This document shows, in pieces, positions 58,100 to 64,000 of a DNA stretch of 64,000 nucleotides. Below the pieces are notes generated by a model. That model had not been told where the DNA came from and did not search any database. It saw only the letters and a program-made list of their open reading frames with translations. Source of the stretch: Actinomycetales bacterium (GTDB lineage Bacteria; Actinomycetota; Actinomycetes; S36-B12); NCBI GenBank assembly GCA_018970025.1, contig JAGWXF010000008.1, positions 1-64,000 of the forward strand, given 5' to 3'. Position 1 is the first letter of the stretch, and every line of letters starts with the position of its first letter. The translations under genes and the position numbers were made by a program.

Positions 58100-60574
58100 A
58101 TGAGCGAGCTGACTGAGACTTCCGAGGGATACGACGTCCACGCCATCCAGGAGCGGTGGCTCGGCGTCTGGGACGAGCTCGCGCCCTTCCGGTCCGGCCG
58201 GCCCGATGATACGCGCCCGCACCGCTACGTCCTGGACATGTTCCCCTACCCCTCGGGGGATCTCCATATGGGCCATGCCGAGGCCTATGCCCTGGGCGAT
58301 GTCATTGCGCGGTACTGGGTGCAGCGCGGGTTCAATGTCATGCACCCGATCGCCTGGGACGCCTTCGGCCTGCCCGCGGAGAATGCGGCCATCAAGCGCG
58401 GCGAGGATCCAGTCCGCTGGACGTACGAGAACATCGCCCAGCAGCGCGCGTCGATGCGCCGGTATGCCTGCTCCTTCGACTGGGACCGCACCTTCAACAC
58501 CTGCGACCCGGAGTACTACCGCTGGAATCAGTGGTTCTTCCTGCGGATGTTCGAGCGGGGCCTGGCCTACCGCAAGGCGAGCAATGTCAACTGGTGCCCG
58601 AACTGCCAGACCGTCCTGGCCAATGAGCAGGTCGTGGCCGGTTCCTGCGAGCGATGCGACACCCAGGTCACCAAGAAGAAGCTGACCCAGTGGTACCTGC
58701 GCATCACCGACTATGCCGACCGCCTGCTGGACGACATGGCCCAGCTCGAGGGCAACTGGCCCGACAAGGTCCTGCTGATGCAGCGCAACTGGATCGGCCG
58801 CTCCACGGGGGCGGAGGTCCAGTTCGCGATCGAGGGCCGCCCGGAGCCGGTGACGGTCTACACCACCAGGCCGGACACCCTCTACGGCGCGACCTTCTTC
58901 GTGGTGGCGGCCGACTCCGATCTCGCGGCCGAGCTGGCTGCCGGGACGTCCGCCGAGGCAGCCTTCACCGCCTATCTGGAGCAGGTGAAGCAGACCTCCG
59001 AGATGGATCGCCTGGACTCCTCCCGCGCCAAGACCGGCGTCTTCCTGGAGCGGTACGCGATCAACCCGGTCAACGGCGAGCGCATCCCGGTGTGGGCGTC
59101 GGACTACGTCCTGGCCGACTACGGCACCGGCGCGATCATGGCGGTGCCGGCCCACGACCAGCGCGATCTTGACTTCGCCCGCGCGTTCGGCCTGCCGGTT
59201 CAGGTGGTGGTCGATGCGGGGGAGGATCCCGCGGTCACCGGCATCGCGACGGCGGACGATGGCCCGCACGTGAACTCCGGCCCGCTGGACGGCCTGGGCA
59301 AGGCCGAGGCGATCGAGGCCATCCTGCAGGTGCTCTCCGAGCGGGGCACCGGCCAGGCTGCGGTCAACTACCGGCTGCGCGACTGGCTCATCTCCCGTCA
59401 GCGCTACTGGGGCACGCCGATCCCGATCATCCACTGCCCGTCCTGCGGCGAGGTAGCCGTCCCCGACGAGCAGCTGCCGGTCGTGCTGCCGCCTGCGGAG
59501 GGCCTGGACCTCAAGCCGAAGGGCTCCTCCCCGCTGGGCGCAGCGCACGAGTGGGCGAGCGTGCCGTGCCCGTCCTGCGGCGAGCCGGCCACCCGCGACC
59601 CGGACACGATGGATACCTTCGTCGACTCCAGCTGGTACTACCTGCGCTACGCCGACCCGCGCAATGAGACGGCTGCCTTCGACCCGCAGCAGGTGCGTCA
59701 GTGGCTGCCGGTCGACCAGTACGTCGGCGGGGTGACGCATGCGATCCTGCACCTGCTCTACAGCCGCTTCTTCACCAAGGTGCTGTGCGACATGGGCCTG
59801 GTGGACTTCACCGAGCCGTTCACCCGCCTGCTCAACCAGGGCATGGTCGTGATGAACGGCTCGGCGATGAGCAAGAGCCGTGGCAACCTGGTGCGGCTGT
59901 CGGATGAGCTCGCCGTGCATGGCGTCGATGCCATCCGGCTGACGATGGTGTTCGCCGGCCCGCCGGAGGACGATGTCGACTGGGCCGATGTCTCTCCGGG
60001 CGGCTCCCGGAAGTTCCTGGCCCGCGCCTGGCGGCTGTCGGGGGATGTCACCAGCGCGCCGGGCGTGGACGTCACGGCCGGAGACCTCGCGCTGCGCAAG
60101 GCAACGCATCGCGCCGTGCATGACGCAGGGGTGGCCATCGAGTCCTTCCGGTTCAATGTCGCGATCGCCCGGGCGATGGAGCTGGTGAACATCACCCGCA
60201 AGGCGATCGACACCGGCTGCGGCCCGGCTGACCCGGCCGTACGCGAGGCCGTGCAGGCGGTTGCGATCATGCTCTCGGTCGTGGCCCCGTACACCGCCGA
60301 GGACATGTGGGCACGACTCGGCCATCAGCCATGCGTCGCACTCGCCGGGTGGCCCGAGGTGGACCCGGCGCTGCTGGTGGAGGATCTGGTCACCTGCGTG
60401 GTGCAGGTGGCGGGCAAGGTGCGCGATCGGCTCGACGTGCCTCCATCGATCGGCGCGGACGACCTGCGCGACCTGGCCCTGGCCTCGCCGCAGGTGGTGG
60501 CCGCCCTGGCCGGCTCCGAGGTGAAGACGGTGATCGTCCGGGCGCCGAAGCTCGTCAACATCGTCCCGGCCTAG
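58100..60574 (+). CDS. leuS: Leucyl-tRNA synthetase
   Basis: Charges tRNA-Leu with leucine and edits mischarged products. The 824-residue class I synthetase shows the HIGH motif as [11 protein letters not shown], the KMSKS loop as [10 protein letters not shown], the CP1 editing domain with [16 protein letters not shown] and the aminoacylation-domain motif [15 protein letters not shown]. Two Cys-pair zinc knuckles are seen (WCPNC with CERC; CPSC with CPSC). ATG 58100 gives [12 protein letters not shown]. Normal length. It is six bases from the YcaQ-like gene. Confidence 0.97.
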   Translation: MSELTETSEGYDVHAIQERWLGVWDELAPFRSGRPDDTRPHRYVLDMFPYPSGDLHMGHAEAYALGDVIARYWVQRGFNVMHPIAWDAFGLPAENAAIKRGEDPVRWTYENIAQQRASMRRYACSFDWDRTFNTCDPEYYRWNQWFFLRMFERGLAYRKASNVNWCPNCQTVLANEQVVAGSCERCDTQVTKKKLTQWYLRITDYADRLLDDMAQLEGNWPDKVLLMQRNWIGRSTGAEVQFAIEGRPEPVTVYTTRPDTLYGATFFVVAADSDLAAELAAGTSAEAAFTAYLEQVKQTSEMDRLDSSRAKTGVFLERYAINPVNGERIPVWASDYVLADYGTGAIMAVPAHDQRDLDFARAFGLPVQVVVDAGEDPAVTGIATADDGPHVNSGPLDGLGKAEAIEAILQVLSERGTGQAAVNYRLRDWLISRQRYWGTPIPIIHCPSCGEVAVPDEQLPVVLPPAEGLDLKPKGSSPLGAAHEWASVPCPSCGEPATRDPDTMDTFVDSSWYYLRYADPRNETAAFDPQQVRQWLPVDQYVGGVTHAILHLLYSRFFTKVLCDMGLVDFTEPFTRLLNQGMVVMNGSAMSKSRGNLVRLSDELAVHGVDAIRLTMVFAGPPEDDVDWADVSPGGSRKFLARAWRLSGDVTSAPGVDVTAGDLALRKATHRAVHDAGVAIESFRFNVAIARAMELVNITRKAIDTGCGPADPAVREAVQAVAIMLSVVAPYTAEDMWARLGHQPCVALAGWPEVDPALLVEDLVTCVVQVAGKVRDRLDVPPSIGADDLRDLALASPQVVAALAGSEVKTVIVRAPKLVNIVPA

Positions 60575-60579
60575 GGCCG

Positions 60580-61836
60580 ATGGCCGTCGAGCTCACGGCA
60601 GGCCAGGCCCGGCGGATCGCGCTCTGGCGGCAGGGGCTGCTGACGACGAGCCCGGCTGGCAGTGCGCGCCGGGGTGCCGCGGCGCAGGAGCAGGCGGTCA
60701 TCGGCGTCCTCCATCGACTCGGGGCCGTGCAGCTGGACACCATCAGCGTGCTGGCGCGCTCGCATGAGCTCATCGCCTATGCGCGGCTGGGAGCCGTCGA
60801 CCGGCAGGCCATCGAGCGGGCCTACTGGTCGGGCACGCATGCCTTCGAGTACTGGTCCCATGCCGCGTGCATCCTGCCCATGCAGGCCTGGCCGCTGTTC
60901 GCCTTTCGTCGCCGGGAGTTCGTGCGCAGGGGCGTGCGCTGGCACGAGGTGTCCGACCAGGCGATCTCGGCGGTACGGGAGCGGCTGGCCAGTGATGGCC
61001 CGCTGACGACCACGGATATCGGGGGAGCCAAGCGCGGTGGCCCGTGGTGGGACTGGTCGCAGGCCAAGGTCGCGGTGGAGTTCCTTCTCGACACCGGCGA
61101 GGTCGCCTGCACCCGGCGTCGGGGGTGGCGGCGGGTCTATGACCTCGCCGAGCGAGTGGTTCCCGAGGACGTCCGCACCCATCCGAGCTTCACGGGTGCC
61201 GATGGCGTCATCGGGCCAGCTGACGACGAGTGCCGGATGGCACTGGTCGGCCATGCTGCCGGAACCATCGGGGTGGGGACCAGTGCCGATATCGCGGACG
61301 TGCACCGGCTCAAGCGGTCGGACGTGGATCGTCATGCGGCAGATGCCGGGCTCATCGAGGTGCGGGTCACCGGGTGGGGCCAGCGTGCCTGGGCGACCCG
61401 CGAAGCCCTTGACTGGCTGGGCGACGGTGGCCGGGCACGCCATCGCACGACACTGCTCTCGCCCTTCGACTCCCTCATCTGGTACCGGGATCGGGCCGAG
61501 CGGCTGTTCGGGATGACGCACCGGCTGGAGGCCTACACCCCGGCCGCCAGGCGGGTGCACGGCTACTTCGCGATGCCGGTCCTGCATCGTGGATCGCTCG
61601 TTGCCCGGGTCGACCCCAAGCGAGCGTCGTCCGGCTCGACGGTCGCGCTGATCGCCGACCGGGTGACCTTCGAGGTCGACGCACGAGGCAGGGTGCCGCG
61701 GGCGGCGATCGAGGGCACGGCCCGAGCGCTGCACGAGGCCGCGGGCTGGATCGGCGCAGGCGATATCCGAATCGGTACCGTGGTGCCTGCTTCTGCCTCG
61801 GCCGAGCTCATGCGTGCCGTCTCCAGTCGCGGGTAG
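60580..61836 (+). CDS. YcaQ-like DNA glycosylase (winged-helix DUF1006)
   Basis: A 418-residue protein of the YcaQ/AlkX type, DNA glycosylases that unhook interstrand crosslinks or remove bulky purine adducts. The N-terminal winged helix is followed by the catalytic QxD motif in RLGAVQLDTISVLARSHELI, then WYWSHA-like FEYWSHAACILP. The central part has LLSPFDSLIWYRDRAERLFG. ATG 60580 is 5 bp after the leuS stop, so cotranscription is likely. Related proteins in actinobacteria confer resistance to DNA-damaging natural products. Confidence 0.85.
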   Translation: MAVELTAGQARRIALWRQGLLTTSPAGSARRGAAAQEQAVIGVLHRLGAVQLDTISVLARSHELIAYARLGAVDRQAIERAYWSGTHAFEYWSHAACILPMQAWPLFAFRRREFVRRGVRWHEVSDQAISAVRERLASDGPLTTTDIGGAKRGGPWWDWSQAKVAVEFLLDTGEVACTRRRGWRRVYDLAERVVPEDVRTHPSFTGADGVIGPADDECRMALVGHAAGTIGVGTSADIADVHRLKRSDVDRHAADAGLIEVRVTGWGQRAWATREALDWLGDGGRARHRTTLLSPFDSLIWYRDRAERLFGMTHRLEAYTPAARRVHGYFAMPVLHRGSLVARVDPKRASSGSTVALIADRVTFEVDARGRVPRAAIEGTARALHEAAGWIGAGDIRIGTVVPASASAELMRAVSSRG

Positions 61837-61845
61837 GTTGGCCCG

Positions 61846-62688
61846 ATGGCCGCCTCGGTCGGGATCGTCACGGACTCCACCTGCTACCTGCCGCGCGGCT
61901 GGGCGCAGGCCCGCGGGATCGGGGTCGTCCCCGTGCAGGTCATCATCTCCGGACGGCCCTTCGACGAGACGGACGACGACCAGGCCGACCGCGTGGCCGA
62001 GGCCCTGCGCGGCTGGGCGCCGGTCACCACCTCACGTCCATCGCCGGAGCGCTTCCTGCGCGCCTTCACCGCCGCGGCCGATGCCGGGCACGATGCGGTC
62101 GCCGTCGCGACCCTGTCGGCGTCGATGTCCGCCACCTACGAGTCCGCACTGCTGGCGGCTCGCGAGTCCCCGATCCCGGTACGCGTGGTCGACAGCCGCT
62201 CGATCGCGATGGGGCTGGGCTTTGCCGTCCTCGCCGGTGCCCAGGCCGCGGCGGACGGCCAGGATCTCGATGCCGTGGCCGCCGTCGTGGAGGCACGTGC
62301 CCGTGCGGCTGCGGTGATTTTCTACGTCGACACCCTGGAGTACCTGCGCCGGGGCGGCCGGGTGAGCGCGACCCGGGCCGCGGTGGGCCAGGCGCTGCAG
62401 GTGAAGCCGTTGCTGCACGTGCACGCCGGCAAGGTCGAGCCGCTGGAGCAGGTCCGTACCCCCGGCAAGGCACTGGCCCGGCTGGAGGAGCTGGCCATCG
62501 CTGCCGCGGGTGACCGAGCGGTGCAGGTGGCCGTCCAGCACCTGGCAGCCCCGGAGCGGGCCAGCCAGCTGGCGGAGCGACTAGCGGCCCGGCTGCCCGG
62601 CGCGACCATCGTGCAGTGCCCGGTGGGCGGGGTGGTTGGCGCGCATGTCGGGCCGGGCATGGTCGCCGTGGTCGTCGTGCCTCGCTGA
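61846..62688 (+). CDS. degV: DegV family fatty-acid-binding protein
   Basis: A 280-residue protein: GIVTDSTCYLPRGWAQARGI, TSRPSPERFLRAF, then VVDSRSIAMGLGFAVLAGA, YVDTLEYLRRGGRVS and VGGVVGAHVGPGMVAVVVV. DegV (FakB-like) proteins hold a fatty acid for phosphorylation by FakA. In mycobacteria degV neighbours octT, in keeping with this block. ATG 61846 lies 10 bp after the previous stop. A weak hairpin (GCCTCG/CGAGGC) overlaps its end. Confidence 0.92.
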   Translation: MAASVGIVTDSTCYLPRGWAQARGIGVVPVQVIISGRPFDETDDDQADRVAEALRGWAPVTTSRPSPERFLRAFTAAADAGHDAVAVATLSASMSATYESALLAARESPIPVRVVDSRSIAMGLGFAVLAGAQAAADGQDLDAVAAVVEARARAAAVIFYVDTLEYLRRGGRVSATRAAVGQALQVKPLLHVHAGKVEPLEQVRTPGKALARLEELAIAAAGDRAVQVAVQHLAAPERASQLAERLAARLPGATIVQCPVGGVVGAHVGPGMVAVVVVPR

Positions 62689-62780
62689 GCACGAGGCGAG
62701 GGCCAGGGATGGCTCGCTCGATCAGAATGTCCTGACGAGACCAACTTGACTCATCTGTCGGCGGCGTCCAGGATCCCCGC

Positions 62781-63026
62781 GTGACCACCGTGGTGAACGT
62801 CTATGACGCAAAGACCCGCCTGTCATCGCTGCTGGCATCGGTGGAGGCCGGGGAAGACATCGTGATCGCCCGAGCGGGCCGCCCGGTGGCGCGATTGGTG
62901 CGCATCGTCACCCCCGCAGGGCAGCAGCCAGGCCGTGGCTCGGCGAGCGGGCGCATCGTGCTGCCGCCCGACTTCGATGATCCACTGCCCGACATCGAGG
63001 CTGCCATCGAGGCGTCGACGTCCTGA
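62781..63026 (+). CDS. Phd/YefM-type antitoxin
   Basis: An 81-residue antitoxin: VVNVYDAKTRLSSLLASVEA followed by GEDIVIARAGRPVARLV, then a Gly/Ser-rich linker and the acidic tail DFDDPLPDIEAAIEAS that would cover the PIN toxin. The start GTG 62781 has CCCCGC upstream without a clear Shine-Dalgarno. Eight bases separate it from the toxin gene. Confidence 0.85.
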   Translation: MTTVVNVYDAKTRLSSLLASVEAGEDIVIARAGRPVARLVRIVTPAGQQPGRGSASGRIVLPPDFDDPLPDIEAAIEASTS

Positions 63027-63034
63027 TCCCGGTC

Positions 63035-63409
63035 ATGGCCTACCTGCTCAACACCCACGTCCTGCTGTGGTGGCTCGCGGGCACCGAGATGTCGGTCGAG
63101 GCGGAGCACGTGATCGGCGATGCGTCCAGCACGGTGTATCTCTCGAGTGCCTCGGCCTGGGAGATCTCGATCAAACAGGCCAAGGGACGACTCGTGGTGC
63201 CCGACGACCTGTTCGACCTCATCGCTGCCTCGGGCATCGAGATGCTGACCGTCCGCTGGTCGCATGCGTGGGAGTCGGGCACGCTGCCGGCCATTCATCA
63301 GGATCCGTTCGACCGGATCCTCGTCGCCCAGGCACGCATCGAGGGACTGACGCTGGTGACCGCGGATCAGCGCCTTCGGGAGTATGGCGTGTCGGTCATC
63401 GCCGCTTGA
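63035..63409 (+). CDS. VapC-type PIN toxin with first catalytic Asp replaced
   Basis: A 124-residue PIN-domain RNase toxin partner of the preceding antitoxin: LSSASAWEISIKQAKGRL, IHQDPFDRILVAQARIEGLT and LVTADQRL carry the later acidic residues. The first active-site Asp normally found in LLDTHVLLWW is Asn here (Asn6, LLNTHVLLWW). PIN enzymes bind Mg2+ through these acids, so activity is likely lost or low. The gene is otherwise complete. Confidence 0.87.
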   Translation: MAYLLNTHVLLWWLAGTEMSVEAEHVIGDASSTVYLSSASAWEISIKQAKGRLVVPDDLFDLIAASGIEMLTVRWSHAWESGTLPAIHQDPFDRILVAQARIEGLTLVTADQRLREYGVSVIAA

Positions 63410-63465
63410 TGCGCACCGCGCGGCCATCGGGCAGTGGGCAGTGGGCAGTCTGTATGCCCGACGTG

Positions 63466-63822
63466 CTAGAAGCGCGTGGTCGCGATCTCCATGACCCGGT
63501 ACTCGTCGTCGACGATCGAGATCGCCTGCCACTTGTCGAAGGTCGTGCACGGATGGGAGATGCCCAGGCAGGCGAGGTCCGAGACCGCGATCGGATCGCT
63601 GTCGTCGACGTCCAGGAAGGCGTGCTGATCGTTCAGGGCGGTGACCGTCCGGCGGTGTCCGGACCGGACCTCACGCCATGGCTCGCCCCGCTCGCGTGCG
63701 GTGAGCACGACGGGCATGCCAGCGTCGAATGACACATCCCGCTTGCCGAGCCCGACGATGATGCGATCGGGCTCGGGCCGCGAGAGCACTGGTGCCCATA
63801 CCTCGATAGCGGAGACCATGCT
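63466..63822 (-). pseudogene. C-terminal fragment of a D-threonine aldolase/amino acid deaminase-like gene
   Basis: The - strand encodes the last third of a DSD1-type PLP enzyme: SAIEVWAPVLSRPEPDRIIV, then GKRDVSFDAGMP, TALNDQHAFLDVD and LACLGISHPCTTFDKWQA, ending TTRF. These contain the zinc ligands (His and Cys of HPCTTFDKW). Upstream of about 63822 the family sequence stops, and the same DNA reads as another gene on the other strand. The catalytic PLP-barrel part is thus missing. Confidence 0.7.
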
Positions 63823-63837
63823 GGCGTCGACGACGGG

Positions 63838-64000
63838 GTCGCGCTGCAGGTGACCCTGCGAAATGAGCAGCGCCGGATGCCCGGCTTCCTGGGCCTGCAC
63901 CCCTGGTTCGGCTGGACCCACGGGCCGGCTCGCGCCACGATCGAGGTGACCCCCGGTCCGCAGACCATGGTCCAGGGCCGGGAGCCGGGCGTGACCGCGC
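63838..64000 (+). CDS. Internal fragment of an aldose 1-epimerase-like gene, runs off the window
   Basis: The + strand reads VALQVTLRNEQRRMPGFLGL then HPWFGWTHGPARATIEV and continues to the last base without a stop. The GLHPWF motif with its His is characteristic of aldose epimerases of the galactose-mutarotase fold. The roughly 100 residues expected before it are missing. The gene continues outside the window, so only partial evidence is available. Confidence 0.55.

Noticed and set aside
57905-60325. 806-codon - strand open frame over octT and leuS
   Set aside because: Shadow frame of leuS with His/Arg/Gly-rich content. leuS motifs on the + strand are unambiguous.
62679-62697. Terminator after degV
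   Set aside because: The GCCTCG/CGAGGC stem is only 6 bp, overlaps the stop codon, and has no T-run, so it was not listed as a feature.

Overview
The window is GC-rich, densely coded DNA from an actinobacterium, probably an aquatic one. The evidence is the gene order obgE-proB-proA-nadD-LCP-rsfS-phosphatase-tRNA-Ala on the left and octT-leuS-degV on the right, a neighbourhood typical of Actinomycetia, plus a proton-pumping rhodopsin (44690-45538). The species cannot be named from the sequence alone.

Left core (1-7791): the GTPase ObgE, the first two enzymes of proline synthesis, NadD, a LytR-CpsA-Psr cell-wall protein, the ribosome silencing factor and a histidine phosphatase, all on the + strand with short gaps or overlaps, ending in tRNA-Ala(GGC).

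Island 1 (7752-22003): bounded by the 3' end of the tRNA and a 43-bp copy of it at 21961-22003. It is a defence and debris island. It holds an integrase fragment, an HNH endonuclease gene with an in-frame amber codon and pieces of two more HNH genes, a DUF4268-type nuclease, an Mrr-type endonuclease, a three-gene restriction-modification-like operon with two partial methylases and a helicase with a GIY-YIG-like N-terminus, and an EVE/PUA-like + Mrr protein. Island 2 starts at the same repeat (22004 onward). It holds a second, frameshifted integrase, an AbiEi gene with a truncated AbiEii, a multicopper oxidase fragment and an IS3 orfA fragment. It may end at a short att-like match near 24705-24717. 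Next come a damaged YefM/YoeB pair and an RHH/Doc pair.

RiPP locus (26421-38756): the most interesting region. A fused E1-like/YcaO cyclodehydratase (27407-29677), two PatA/PatG-like subtilisin proteases (33055-34890 and 35413-37494), a SagB-type oxidase (37491-38756), an MFS exporter (31408-32928) and two small genes make a cyanobactin-like azol(in)e-peptide pathway. On the opposite strand lie eight tiny precursor genes. They share a leader beginning MPxTxI and an acidic C-terminal tail, and have hypervariable cores of about 9-14 residues that always end in Cys. A cyanobactin-type layout with eight single-core precursors antisense to the maturase is unusual, and more so in an actinobacterium.

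Metabolic region (38790-57315): a secreted DUF1566-like protein, a haloacid dehalogenase, a decayed cupin, a polyamine ABC transporter (potD-potB-potC-potA), a rhodopsin, a PuuB-like oxidoreductase, a TetR regulator with a glycosyltransferase, a putative glucosamine kinase with a SIS-domain protein, an eight-PAS GGDEF-type protein, a methyltransferase with a CopZ-like metallochaperone, and a DMT permease.

Right core (57347-62688): octT-like SGNH hydrolase, leuS, a YcaQ-like protein and degV. The window ends with a Phd/VapC pair whose toxin lacks its first catalytic Asp, and with two gene fragments meeting head-on near 63830. The whole accessory block (about 49.5 kb) therefore sits between the tRNA-Ala gene and octT. 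No CRISPR array or rRNA gene was seen.
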